Below, piece after piece: positions 33,783 to 45,188 of a stretch of 64,000 bases of DNA. The DNA is from Micrasema longulum (Eukaryota; Arthropoda; Insecta; Trichoptera; Brachycentridae), in NCBI GenBank assembly GCA_022494885.1, contig JAGVSM010002670.1, positions 62,001-126,000 on the forward strand, written 5' to 3'. The position numbers and the translations under genes were made by a program. Every line of letters starts with the position of its first letter. The first letter of the stretch is position 1. The notes under the pieces were generated by a model. It was not told the DNA's origin and searched no databases. It saw nothing but the letters and a program-made list of their open reading frames with translations.

Positions 33783-34584
33783 GAATCTTTACTTCTTTTA
33801 TCTTTAAGAATTAAATTTAATTAAAAATTTTAAAGGTATTGTTTGTTCTTTTGTTTTGTCGTCTAGATGCCCCCGCCATGGTGTTTACTTAAAGGCACCC
33901 GGTCTTGCTCGCCAGCCGTACGTACCCTCAGTAGTTGTCTGGTAAACAGTTGCCGCATTCGGCAAATAAATGTTATTCCTCCACAAAGAAGGGGTAAACT
34001 CAAAAGGGGGAACAGTCACGGAACGAATTTAGCCTTAATTTGTTTAATTGAATGAGCCGTTATTCGACGCCGGCTAATTGCTGGGCTCACAATAAAATCG
34101 GCGCGTCTGTGGAGCCTCCTTATGTAGGAAACCAAAATGTGTTCCGGATCAAAATTTGCTGCGGATTTGATTTCTTTATTTTTCACCTTTTTATATTTTT
34201 TAAACGCATAAAAAATGATCTTATTTGATATTTTAAAAATGAAGAACGTTTTTTAAATACTGTCATATGGGCAACTCAGATAAATCAATTATTTTTAGAC
34301 CATCTTCCCCTTAAGTTTCAAAACCTTCAAAGCTTAATAAAAAAAACAATTTATATATTTCTAGACTTGCAAATTGTAAAATGTTTAAAATGAAGTATTA
34401 AAACGCTTTATTTTCGATAGAGCTAATTGCATTTTACAAACATTTACCAAATGCGCATATTTTGCCATCCACATACATATTATTTAATTTAAATATATTA
34501 CGTACATACATAGCAACTTCAAGCAAATTGCAAGCCAAAAATTAAAGTATATCCCTTTATCATAGTAATACAATACATGGTTCG
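33783..34584. other. No gene recognised
   Basis: 33860-34140 is GC-richer and open in places (33867-34055 +), but no family is recognised. The rest is AT-rich. Confidence 0.35.
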
Positions 34585-35684
34585 GCACTAGAAGTGTTAC
34601 CCACAAAAATTCTGTAATTTTGTCAATTTAGGTTTTTTGAATTAAAAAATTTCAGTTTATCATAAAAACATTATTTTTTATATTAGTGCTCGATGTAGCT
34701 ACCTTTAGCGTGGATAAAAGCATCGAGTCTGTCCAAGAAAGCTTCACACGCTGCACGAATGTGGGCTGATGGTATTTTGTCTCATTTTCGGCGAAGAGAA
34801 ATCTTTAAAGCGTTGACCGTCTCATATTTTTTAGCTGATACTTTGGCCTCTAGAATGTACTATATGGGAAAGTCCATTGAGTTTAAGTCCGGGAAATATG
34901 AAGGCAATTGTTGTGTTAAAATGAAGAGTGGTGAGCGTCCTGTGGCAAGTTTCGCGGCCCAAACCACCACTGATGCAGGCGCTTGCTTTTGCAGAGCATT
35001 TCGCTGATCTTAATAGTTTTTTTTTTTATTTGCGCTGTAAACAAACACGATCGTTTTGTTTGTTTAAATATTTCTGAACCGTAAAAATATTTTCATCAGA
35101 AAAGACAAAATTTTCTAGCTCGCAACCAACGTGCAAGTGTTTTAACAGCTTTGCTCTTGCCAAGCGAACTGCCTTTTGTGGAGGCATTATATCTTGCATT
35201 TTTTGCATTTTAAAGGGCTTTAATTGTAGTTTATTTTTTATTATGTGTCCCATGCTACGAGCAGACACATTGAGATTTTTCGCCATTTGAACTGCGCTTT
35301 GTCGTAGATTCCGTTAAATTCTGGCCTTCAGCTTTTGAACCATTTCTGTCAATGTTGCTGTTTTTGAATGTCCACCTTCATAGCGTTTTTTATGCTACCA
35401 GTATTATTGTAACGTGAAATGGTCCGATACACAAAAATTATTTTGACATGTTAATATCGTGGCTCGTTAATAGTGGCCGGTTGTGATTTTCAAGCCAAAA
35501 ACAGAGCAATAACACTGTTGAGTTTGAATTCCATTTCGATAACTTTTTCAAACTGCTACGTAAAACAATATGATTCTGTAGAATTATTAACAATATAACA
35601 AACTGACACGCGTCAAAACATGAGCGCACTGTCATTAACCGTTTGGTTGCTACAGCAGCGTGAAGTTGGTAACACTTCGAGTGC
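34585..35684 (-). mobile_element. Mariner/Tc1-type transposon, internally deleted
   Basis: Inverted ends GCACTAGAAGTGTTACCCA (34585-34603) and the complement of 35666-35684 (GCACTCGAAGTGTTACCAA) match at 17 of 19 positions. Between them the minus strand carries a decayed mariner-type transposase (listed separately). The span of 1.1 kb is below the usual 1.3 kb because the middle of the catalytic domain is missing. The TA target duplication is not clear, so the true ends may lie a few bases outside. Confidence 0.88.
34700..35440 (-). pseudogene. Mariner-type transposase, broken
   Basis: In minus-strand order: SRYNNTGSIKN (about 35405-35430), then after a frameshift GGHSKTATLTEMVQKLKARI, a stop, and the open frame 35286-35026 with MAKNLNVSARSMGHIIKN (helix-turn-helix part) and LKPFKMQKMQDIMPPQKAVR. 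The first catalytic Asp is in VFSDENIFTV (codon at about 35095), followed by NKQNDRVC. Then ASVVVWAAKLATGR jumps to PDLNSMDFP (about 34870), which carries the third Asp. The second Asp and roughly 50-80 residues around it are absent. ILEAKVSAKKYETVNALKIS closes the domain. It cannot make active transposase. Confidence 0.88.
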
Positions 35685-37883
35685 AGTTTTTTTATTAAAA
35701 AAATCAGTAGCCATCTAGTATAGTTCGGTAAATTAATATTTGTCATTTTTATTATATCTTAAAAGCGTGGTCCTGACTATTGCGTGCGTGCTACTCAAAA
35801 CAGGGTATTATTTTTTTTAAATTCAACAAATGGCTTCCCTACTACCAGCTAATTCCCCTATCATCCAATAATAATCTCCATAATGAAACCAAGTGTCGCT
35901 TGATTTACTTAATTACAGGCAAACGCCGTGATTTGCATGCAGATTGGTTTAATAGTTACTCGTGTTTTATTATTTGTACAACACCAGTCTCAAAAATGTG
36001 GGTTGATGCCTTCCTAACGAGTGGTTATAATTTAACATTATCATTGTGTAATAAAAATTAGCAAAATATTGTTGAATGTAAAACTGTTTCATTTTCTTTT
36101 TATAGGTAATAATTATTTATTTACACACATAACTGTTTTCTTCGTTCTGCGTGGATACGGTCCGGGAACATTACATATGAGATATGAATATTTATCGCAC
36201 ACATCAAATAAATCGTTCACTCGGACGACATATTAAAAATTATTAATTTGTTATAAAATTCATACAAAATCTATCCATTTCCTGAACGATACAATATAAT
36301 TACAAACGTCTTATTAAATTCAACGAAGTGGAAGGCAAAGTTTCAAAAACTTTTCTTACAGTTTTAAAAAATCCCCAAAAAAAATGTCCCGCTTCAAGTT
36401 TTGTACTGAAAGAATACGTTTTGAGAATAGTTAAATACTCCGGACTAAAAGTTCACTTCTCTTCCTGAAAGTACTAAAATAAAGTCGCCTATATTCTACC
36501 TGTAATCGAATAAAATCGACTCACTCATGCCAGTCGAAGCTTTGTTCGCTCAATTTGGGTTGGCCCCAATTTAATAAACTTTAATTTGTTTAAACTTATA
36601 AATTGCTTAAGTTCTTCGAACTCAGTAGTATAATTTACCTTCCGTTCAGTAAATTCTTAAAATTTATTTTAAAAATCAGCATACGTATAAATTTCATGAA
36701 AATACCTTGTATTTAACTATTTTACTAGAAACGGATTGAACAAATCTATTCATTTGTAATTTAAATATATGTTTTTTAATTTTGAAGATGGTTGTAAGGA
36801 ACGTAGGTAAATGTTTTTAATTTTCCCATTTAATTGGCCCTTATTGTGGAAAAAGTCTAACTCAAGTAAAAAATAATGTAGATAGAGTTGATATTGAGTT
36901 GGTACGGAAAAAAATATCTGCTGTTCTGTAGCTAAAACTAAAAAAAGAAAACATTAAATATTTCAATATGTTTACGCATTAATTGTTTTTTTTATTAACA
37001 TATTCGATGCGTTTATGTTTATTGCAAAATACATATTCTAAAGCGTTAGAAACAGGAAAAAAAACAATTAAATTTGAACATGAAAAATGGTACAGATCAT
37101 GTTCGATCATGTCACGTGTTGTTAGAAAATAATAATAAGACTTCCTACTAACCTTTCTTATGACATGACATGTAAAATCTGTTCACGCACAATATTTGAA
37201 AATGAATTCACTTAAAAAAAATTCTTAATAGAAAATATCCCACAACTTAAACTTTAGTACATAAATATGAGAGTGAATAGAAGTTTTATAGCACAATTTA
37301 TGATCTGAACTCACATACGTATGTAGTCAAAATATTACTTTCACTCAAGAGTGAATCTGCTGTTCAATTCACTCTTTCATAGTTTTGACATTTAATATCT
37401 TTCTTTCATTGATAAATGTTTAACCATAGACTATAAAACTATCGTCGGAAATTTCTAAATTACCATAAATAAAAAATCTAACGAATAGTATTAACCATTA
37501 ACAAATTTTAATGTAAAAAATGTAAATGAAAATAACAGGTTGCGCTAAAAGCTGAAGTTTTATTTACCAAGGTAATAGGATCCAATATTGCGAATACCGA
37601 AAAGAATTTCACTCCTTATGTGCCAATATTGACGACGTTAATTTTCGTAAAACTTATTCTTAAAATCGCAACAAATGGAAATGCGCTCAATTCAACTTGA
37701 ACCACATTAAAAAGCAACCGTAAATTTCATTGATGGTGCGTCACATAATAAATTAAGCATTTCTGAAGAATCACCAAACGAACTTTTAATAATTATTGAT
37801 TAATAATTGATCCATTTATCCATATAAAGATACTTATTACAAAAAACAAATATTAACGTATCCCTTACTCTATGAATCATTTT
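35685..37883. other. No gene recognised
   Basis: AT-rich DNA with no repeat family or credible frame. The plus frame 35780-36061 is open for 93 codons but unrecognised. Confidence 0.35.
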
Positions 37884-38413
37884 TCAACAAAAGAAAATGT
37901 GGTGGCTACAAATAAAGGTAAGATTATCAATAAAATTGAAAATAAACACTAAGATATTATTGGTAAACTTTCGCTTTTTAAAAATGTTATGACAATTTAC
38001 AAGTTTATGAAAAAATTCAATGACGTAAACGATCATAATAGAAAAGAGAAACCAGAAATTTAAGATTAAATTTGCGTATGTCGCTGTCGTAAAGAATAAT
38101 ATTGCACCAAAGATTATAGAATAATTTACAAATGGAAAAAAATAGAGAAAAAAACATCCCAGTTTATAATTTGAAGAAGATCCATCAAGATAATACTGGA
38201 TGTGGTAATAATAAAAAGATCGTCGTAATACTAAGTAATAATTATGACGTGTTAAAGTTAGTAAAAGTTTTTCGGGTAATCGATAACTCCATGGCAAAAT
38301 TAAATAATGATAACAAGACACCAAGGCAAACAAAGGTTGTGTTTAATAGTAAAAAACAACCACGAAATCTGCTTATAAAAAATAGACTTTCTTTCCAGAA
38401 AATATCTAAGTAA
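37884..38413 (+). pseudogene. Possible LINE ORF1-like remnant
   Basis: The plus frame 38132-38413 (93 codons) has protein-like composition, with NNYDVLKLVKVFRVIDNSM and KTPRQTKVVFNSKKQPRN as its best parts. The second resembles the K-P-R-x-x-K-V-x-F-x-S-x-x-x-x-x-x-L pattern in the RNA-binding part of LINE ORF1 proteins. Upstream (37884-38131) other plus frames continue with Lys/Asn-rich sequence through stops. The opposite strand is open for 149 codons, which is likely a shadow. Identity is tentative. Confidence 0.3.
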
Positions 38414-39094
38414 ATCGCTAAATGATCTTACAGTTATGTGGCAAGATATTTTTAAGCTATTTTGGAGTAAATTTTTAATAGAAATCAGAGAACAGAAGGC
38501 GTGACGATCAAATAATTATGCTTACTTCTAAAATTATATCAAACAAATGGTAAATGAGTTAGAATTTATTAACCTTTATACGAGTACATATATTGATTTG
38601 ACAAAAACTTAAGTACTAGTATAAAATCGGAAAAAGTGGGTGGAGTGACTATTAATATAATTAGAAATAACGTCAAAAAGAATCCGGATAAGACGACAAA
38701 TTGGTATACATTTATTTGTGATTGAAAATAAATTATTTAACAGCTAATTTTTCATTCCAGTATTGATTGATACTGATTTAAAATAATTAATTTAAAATGA
38801 AACAACGTAATGTATGGGTAGTAGATTTTAGTTCATACGATTATTTCGTCTATGAATTTACTTGGGCACTTTATATGGATGCGAGCGTTTTTCGTGAACC
38901 TTTTTAGGGTTCGATCGGTCTATGAATATACTTATAAGGGAGCACATCGCCAACCACCAATTGAAACTATCCCGCAAAAGGTAGTATAGCCTTCAAAACA
39001 GATATTCACATTCTATGTTACACTGTACAGCCTGTACTTATATATTCTGTTATTCAAATTATGCCTTGTATTTAAATTATGCCTTGTAGTATTG
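38414..39094. other. No feature recognised
   Basis: AT-rich. 38860-38990 is of mixed composition without match in the window. Confidence 0.4.
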
Positions 39095-39522
39095 TCAGCC
39101 TCGTGGCACAAAGGTCAACGCATTTGCCTACCATGTAAGAGGTCTCTTAAATAATATTATTACACTAGAATATTGTAATGTCTCTAGACTGGTACCTGAG
39201 GCGTAAGACTGATCACCTTACCTTCATGTAACAAAAATGATCTTGATCATACCTTGATACGCTGTGATTGGTGTACCAATGCAGTGCCCTATGCTATTTG
39301 CCTACCATGTAAGAGGTCTCTTAAATAATATTATTATTTTAAAGATGTTTATACACTAGAATATTGTAATGTCTCTAGACTGGTACCTGAGGTGTAAGAC
39401 TGATCACCTTACCTTTATTTAACAAAAATGATCTTGATCATACCCTGATACGCTGTGATTGGTGTACCAATGCAGTGCCCTATGCTATGCACCATTAGGT
39501 GTGGAAAGGGAATGATGGTGAT
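39095..39522 (+). mobile_element. SINE family A with an internal tandem duplication
   Basis: A head CAGCCTCGTGGCACAAAGG leads into GCATTTGCCTACCATGTAAG. The unit from CCTACCATG (39127) recurs at 39301, a period of 174 bases, so head end, body and 3' half are present twice. The second unit has 17 extra bases (ATTTTAAAGATGTTTAT) and the full 3' end GGTGTGGAAAGGGAATGATG. The two units are nearly identical elsewhere, indicating a recent duplication, perhaps by unequal exchange or template jumping. Confidence 0.9.
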
Positions 39523-39523
39523 T

Positions 39524-39559
39524 ATTGAATAGACGTTTCGAATATAACGTCTATTCAAT
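39524..39559. repeat. 14-bp perfect hairpin at the SINE end
   Basis: Arms 39524-39537 and 39546-39559 (ATTGAATAGACGTT and its complement) are separated by 8 bases. Outside them GATGGTGATT faces GATCATCATC, so the pairing continues weakly and the structure may come from an inverted duplication of the SINE tail. Confidence 0.8.
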
Positions 39560-39755
39560 GATCATCATCCTTCAATACAAAAGTATTGTGTTTAAGCAGC
39601 ATTTAAAAATCATATTATTTTTACGTATCACAACAACTCATAAGATATCTCTTTTACTTTACTTAATCAAGTATCTTGTTAAAAGTGACTGATCAATAAT
39701 CAACATTGATCATTTAAGTTTGTAAGTGAAAATTCTTGATGGAAGTTCATTGTAA

Positions 39756-39972
39756 TTTATTATATAAATAAAACACGAGTGATACTTTAATCCACAAATT
39801 TGGAATATCCATAACTTTGAATTATGTATCCTTACCTCTGTTCTGTATAAATACATTTAACTTTTTAATAAAGATACCAGTCTCGAAGATGTCGCGAAAG
39901 CAATGAAACCGGTCACTGGATATTCCAAATTTGTGGATTAAAGTATCACTCGTGTTTTATTTATATAATAAA
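39756..39972. mobile_element. MITE family F, copy 2, with perfect 56-bp terminal repeats
   Basis: The arms 39756-39811 and 39917-39972 are exact inverted complements over 56 bases, beginning TTTATTATATAAATAAAACA. The interior of about 105 bases has TGTCGCGAAAGCAATG as in copy 1. The word ACATTGATCAT stands at 39703-39713 and again at 39973-39983, a possible 11-bp duplication that would put the left border at 39714, 42 bases outside the arm. There is no open frame. The perfection of the arms suggests recent activity. Confidence 0.92.
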
Positions 39973-40238
39973 ACATTGATCATGTTTTGGTATTGATTTC
40001 AGTCAGTTTTGAGGAAAAAAATGAGTTTCAGTTTCAGTGAAAAATTGGCCGAAACTTCGGTTTTGCAATCGGTATGTGTCGGATTACGTTTGGCTGTACT
40101 CGGGCGCATAATATGGCTCGAGACTCGGCCTCATGACCTGTAATTACCTTTAATATGTAGTTCTTATATTTTTGTAATTCTTTTAAAGTTAAAAAGTTCA
40201 TTTAGCGTACATTGAAGAACTATTACATATAATTAACA

Positions 40239-40395
40239 TATTACAACAGAGATGAAGAAAATTTAAGATAAGGTAATATAGAAGTATAGGCATCTACAGG
40301 GCTTACGACCTGTCAATGGCCGGTTTAACTGGCCAACATTCACCATTCTGCTTATATTTGAACATCTATATCCCTTCAATTATTTAATCTGTTTT
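40239..40395 (+). repeat. Repeat family E unit, copy 2
   Basis: Starts TATTACAACAGAGATGAAG, contains GGCTTACGACCTGTCAATGG and ends near CCCTTCAATTATTTAATCTG. It shares order and most bases with the copies at 40618, 48240 and 60779. Confidence 0.85.
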
Positions 40396-40439
40396 ATGTT
40401 TCTGAAGTCAAAGAGCTAAAACCTTTATTTATGTTTGCG

Positions 40440-40492
40440 GGTGAGATTCATCTTATTAAATTATTTCACCTACATACTAGGCAACGCCTGAA
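40440..40492 (+). repeat. Family E downstream segment
   Basis: GATTCATCTTATTAAATTAT then TTCACCTACATACTAGGCA matches the segment after copy 6 (60971-61008), so the full repeat extends well past the conserved unit. Confidence 0.6.
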
Positions 40493-40552
40493 AATGTTAT
40501 TTTTTCAATTTCTATACTTCTTTATGGACCAGGTAGATTTATCAACAATATT

Positions 40553-40800
40553 TTGAGTTTGTCTAAATTTTTGTTGACAAGGACTGGATTCAACTCCTTG
40601 GGGAGCTGTTTATATTAATATATTACGACAGAGATGAAGAACATTTAAGAAAAGGTAATATAGAAGTCTAGGCAGCTACAGGGCTTTTGACCTGTCAATG
40701 GCTGGTTTGAGTGGCCACTTTACACACTGTGTAACATTTCACCATTCTGCCCATATTTGAACATCGATATCCCTTCAATTATTTCATCTGTTGATAAGTT
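40553..40800 (+). repeat. Repeat family E with upstream segment, copy 3
   Basis: The upstream segment GTTTGTCTAAATTTTTGTTG, ACAAGGACTGGATTCAAC and CTTGGGGAG is shared with copy 5 (48171-48238). The unit itself begins at about 40618 and ends CATCTGTTGAT. Copies 2 and 3 lie about 380 bases apart in the same orientation. Confidence 0.85.
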
Positions 40801-41000
40801 ATAAGTATAATATAACAACGAATCATAAAGCGTTTAAAAATAACAAAAATGCTCATTAAATTTTTGCCTTTTATTTCTTTGTGAATTTCATACACACTAC
40901 ATATTTGAATGAACTCGTAATGTTAAACAATTAAAACGTCTTGTTTTTTACTTTAGCTGGAAAAAATATTTTGATAGGTAACTACGTAGTATTTTATATA

Positions 41001-41190
41001 TATCACTACAGAGATGGGTAGAATTTTTGTTTCAAGATTATGGATATTCGAGCGTTTACAGGGTTACACGTAGTTACACAATATTATTAATACGTCAATA
41101 AATAATATTATTATGACCTGTCATAGGTTGGGTTCAAGTGGCCACTTTTATGTAGATCAACATTCACAATTCCGCTTATGTAAATAAATA
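41001..41190 (+). repeat. Repeat family E, copy 4 (diverged, interrupted)
   Basis: Keeps TACAGAGATGGGTAGAAT, TTTACAGGG, ATGACCTGTCATAGG and AAGTGGCCAC, but with an AT-rich insertion of about 40 bases after the TTTACAGGG word. Confidence 0.7.
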
Positions 41191-42389
41191 TATATACACA
41201 TACCAAAAATAATATTGTGTAGTAGTTATATGAGACAATTTTTTTTTATTGGAATAACTGTTTTATGCTATTAAAAAAAATTATAAAGTTTGTACTCTTT
41301 ATTTTTTCCTTACATTTGTGGATAAAGTATAATATAATATTTAAGCGAGACTAATATTTGATTGGTAAATAAAGTAAACAGTGTTTCCGAACCAAATTGC
41401 ATTAATTCAAAAACATTTTATTGGTTTTTGCTCCGGATGCACTTTTTATTAGTTTTTTTTTTTAAGTCAATCAACAGGCTTAAGTAAGCCCTAATAGATT
41501 GGCATTAATGAGTAATACTTAATCCAAACATTTTTTTAATATAATTAAATTAAAAAAGTGTTTAACTAACAAATGGTAAGTATAAGGCATAATCTAGGCG
41601 AAAATGGCAAGTGTGACATCGCGAGTCAGGAGAGACAAAACCGCTTGCTTCTTAAATGCCTGCCCTCACTGTAGGAACACATCAACAGTTCCGTTTAGTG
41701 AGATTTCGTTCACTGTTCTGAGGATCCTTGGCAGAGGAGAAAAGAATTCGATGTTAGTTTTATAATTTCCCACAGCAAAGACAGGATTGATACGCAAGTT
41801 ACGGCGAGGTACATTAAGGTTTTTCTGAGCAAGGATATCATGGGCATCCATACAGTTAGATATAAATTTGTGCAAGATAACAAACCAGCCAAAATCTTTC
41901 TGAATTCTAAACTAAAGATATAAAATTACTCTAGACGATCATAATAGTTGATTATGAAAGTATTTTATCCGATTCCAAATATTAACGTATTTAAAAATTT
42001 GCGTTCTTCCGATTCAATCCGCGTTATATGAATATTATAATTAGGCGATCATATTATAGAATTAAATTCAAGCAAACTTCATTATTTAATTGTTGTTTAG
42101 CGTCGTAATAAATCATTCGTAGGTACGGGTACTGACGAAATCAATTTCTTCATTGTAGTTTAACTTTTTTTTATTATTTACCTGCTGAAACACATGGTAA
42201 TGGGTTATTCTGAAAACTCGAAACTTGCTTGGTATTTATTTATACAATATTTAGCTCGTGTGTAGTGTAAGAGTACAGTTTTTTTCTTTATTTTTTATGA
42301 ATTCAGCTTTATTTCTACTTAAAAATACATGTTTATAAGGCTTGTACTTTGCATTGTAAAATAGCATTATATGTATGTTGGTGTGCTTT
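41191..42389. other. No feature recognised
   Basis: AT-rich DNA. The block 41580-41890 is more complex and open on the minus strand (41666-41892, two frames) without a recognised family. Confidence 0.35.
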
Positions 42390-42885
42390 TAACATGGTCA
42401 ACACAAAGACAATTTAAACAAATACAAACTTATACCACTTTTGGACGAAGGGATTTTGAGTATTATTTTATTAAAATCTATAGCCTACTTCCACTATCTA
42501 TTAAAATAATTTGTAACGAGAAAATGTTTAAAAAGGCTATAAAAAATGGATAGTGGAGAGAGGTAGAAGTAAAATAGATTGTCTCATTCGCCCAAACCAA
42601 TATCGAATCAACTGCTCCACAAGTGTATAGCTTAGGTTAGGTTTTTGTTATTTTCATTGTGTATTTTGTAAAATTAATAATATCGATGCACATATATACC
42701 TTGTTTTTAAAACCGTCTAAATATTTTGTTAATTATCTATATTTATTAAGTGAGTCATCTTTGTTTATTCTCAAATGTAAAAACATTTCAAAAAAGTGTA
42801 CTGTTAAGTGTCTTTGGCCCAGTGAGGTCACATTATTTTATTATTATTTATAGTCTGTAAGAGAAAAATATGAATAAATAAATCA
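42390..42885 (+). pseudogene. LINE C-terminal tail and 3' UTR (weak)
   Basis: Frame 42371-42553 ends RDFEYYFIKIYSLLPLSIKI then FKKAIKNG, resembling the F-Y-x-G-I-K-x-Y-N-x-LP-x-x-I-K ... FKKALKxxL tail of LINE ORF2 proteins. In another frame just upstream, HGQHKDNLNKYK resembles HNTRxKxNLxxPK of the same region. The 3' flank ends GAATAAATAAATCATT. The similarity is limited to about 55 residues. Confidence 0.55.
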
Positions 42886-43085
42886 TTTACCAGAACTAAA
42901 AAATATCAAAGCAAATTGAATATTTTTTACTGTTATACATATCTCATTTGAAAAGATCACGCTTGCTCTTTCAACAAATGTCGCGATTACAATCTGCTTT
43001 AAAACCGCGAATTTTCCTAACAAATCAGATTCTTTACCCCATTCAACCTGTGCACACAACTAACCTGGATGAACATTAACAATGT
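42886..43085. other. No feature recognised
   Basis: Short AT-rich spacer. Confidence 0.4.
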
Positions 43086-43415
43086 TTGATAATATCAAAC
43101 AATTTATACTCGAACGGAATGTCTCCGATTTCTTGCACGCAACTCGGGAATATCACGAACTACATGAAAAGTCTAATGTATAAACGAGGGTCCTATTACG
43201 ATAATGAGGGAGACAAATCAAGCGAAGAAAGAACGTATATGGAAGGTCCCCTAGGGATGCCATTCGCCCTGCATCAGGACAAAATGATACAAATGAGGTT
43301 AAGCCCTTTTGTAAAGGTGAGGCATACGTTGATGTTAATGATTTTGTTGAACGGCGGGACACATAAGAGGTATTCTGTTGCATATCAGTATTACTGTACC
43401 AGTTTTAAAATTTAA
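43086..43415. other. Unidentified GC-richer block, open on both strands
   Basis: 43086-43415 is open for 109 codons on plus, and 43383-43153 for 76 codons on minus. The sequence is GC-richer than its flanks and has a donor-like AAAG/GTGAGG at 43316 (plus). No family is recognised in either direction. It could be a host exon, an old gene fragment or conserved non-coding DNA. Confidence 0.25.
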
Positions 43416-43729
43416 CTTTAACTTAATTACAACTATACGAAATTCGACAAACAAAACCAAATCACCAGAGTTTCTTTAAAACATTATGAAATTATTTTTA
43501 AATTTATTTTAATAAACGAATTAAGTGATTCTTTATAATTAAGTACCATAATATAAAAATAAAATAATTGAAACAGAACATAATGACAAAAAACACATCA
43601 GAATTTTTCTAGGGCTGGCTATTTTCTACAAAATGCACTTGGGTTGTGTAATCAGCCAGAGTTTAAAAATCATTCAATCTTGTCATATACGAGTACACAA
43701 TTATTTATTTATTTTTCTCTAAAATAACA

Positions 43730-43875
43730 AATGCTTTTATCACTTGTCAAAGTAAAATACATTGAAACTGTTTTGTATATTTGATTAATCACTCTTTTCA
43801 CAAAAGTGCTAATATCTCATTTTCACTTTTCTATGGCTGTCTGCTTTCTGCATTACTACATTCAATTTTCAGTAC
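43730..43875. repeat. Repeat family K, copy 1
   Basis: CACTCTTTTCACAAAAGTGC, TTTCACTTTTCTATGGCTG and CTGCTTTCTGCAT occur here in the same order as on the minus strand of 59058-59190. It is therefore an inverted second copy of a dispersed repeat. Confidence 0.75.
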
Positions 43876-44697
43876 TTTAGGAATATTTTTTTTTAGTGAA
43901 GCACCTCTGTTTTTGGGTATTTTTATTTGACAATTAGTTATTTTAAAGCCTCCTAACTTTTGTATGGCGTTAACGATCCTCATTAACGTTATTTTGATAA
44001 AAACCTCTTTTCACCGGGTAAAACAACTTTTGTAATATCCGACACTGAACACGTAACTCTCTATCTTCCACCAAAATCTATTCTTATTCACAATGGTAAA
44101 CTCCTTGCCATATAATTTTCTATCTACAGACGGCCAAATCTTTAAAATCACAACGAAGTTATTACTTCACCGGCGTTGATGGACATTTTCTTTTTATCAC
44201 TTTTAGACGTATTTAAAGAAAATCATTAACACTTTTACATTTAAGTCTGAACGGGTATAATAGTACAGTCAAGAAAATTATTTTTTACAATACTAATATA
44301 ACTATAGAAACATTGGCAAAATAATTATTTGAGTTAAGATTTGATTAATTAAATAAAGTCATAAAATTTGATATTGTTTGTTTATTCACTTTTGAGATAT
44401 ATGATTTTTTCAAAGATCACGATAAAATCAATATTTTTGTTGATGAAATTGACAGAATATCTAAAACTTCATAACGTAAATTTTAAATAAAAATATTTAT
44501 TTCAAATAACATTTCACAAAATATTTAAAAAAACTACACCTATTTCAATTCTTATTTTAGTGGAAAAGAATCAACACAGTAAGTTTGAGTTTGTTATAGG
44601 TTAATATTTTCAACTATGAGTTTATTTATTTAAAAGAATATGCGGTGGCAGACACTGTTGATGAACAGGTATTTGAGCATTATTTTTCAGTCTTTTT
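43876..44697. other. No feature recognised
   Basis: AT-rich DNA. The first part may still belong to repeat K, but similarity fades. Confidence 0.4.
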
Positions 44698-45188
44698 CTC
44701 GTTAATACCTTCCCTGTACTGTACAAAAAAGGCAACTGCATGTCAGAATGATTATGCCTTAGTAAAATTAACAAAGTCATTGTTTCGTTGTCCCGTTTTC
44801 CGCACCTCAAAACTGAACCAACCTTGTCGTTTTTTTTTTTGAAAGAATAACAAAATTTCATTTTCTTGGTTTGTATTTTTTGACACTTTGCATTTTTTTA
44901 AATACTTATATTATTTGTATACCGTACGCCCAAAGACAGCAGACAAAACTGGGCTTTTTTATGAGTTTTTGAGTGGTTTTACTTCCCATAATAAACATTT
45001 AATCAAAAAAACAAAACTTTAAGAACACGCAATTAATAAATATCTATCGTGTGTAAAACAACAATATCTCTAGTGCTACAATTCAAGGAGAAAATACGAG
45101 AATACGTTTGTGTGAAGAAAAGAGAGACCGCGTTTCCTCTTAATCGGTAATAACTAGATGTACTAGATCAGTAATAACAAGATTATCC
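44698..45188 (+). repeat. 0.48-kb repeat J, copy 2
   Basis: Co-linear with 26730-27196: ACCTTCCCTGTACTGTACA at the start, TTGTCCCGTTTTCCGCACCT in the middle, ACCGCGTTTCCTCTTAATCG and TAGATGTACTAGATCAGT before the end at AGATTATC. Both copies are followed at once by tRNA-like SINE head sequence. Confidence 0.8.

Noticed and set aside
34759..35007. An 82-codon plus frame
   Set aside because: Antisense to the transposase remnant of the mariner element.
37884..38333. A 149-residue membrane protein on the minus strand
   Set aside because: The hydrophobic, Phe/Tyr/Ile-rich peptide is what the complement of a Lys/Asn-rich frame gives. The plus strand reads more like protein.
26730..45188. The two repeat J copies as LTRs of one 18-kb element
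   Set aside because: They are strongly diverged, lack TG...CA ends and target duplications, and the DNA between them holds unrelated older insertions and no gag or pol.
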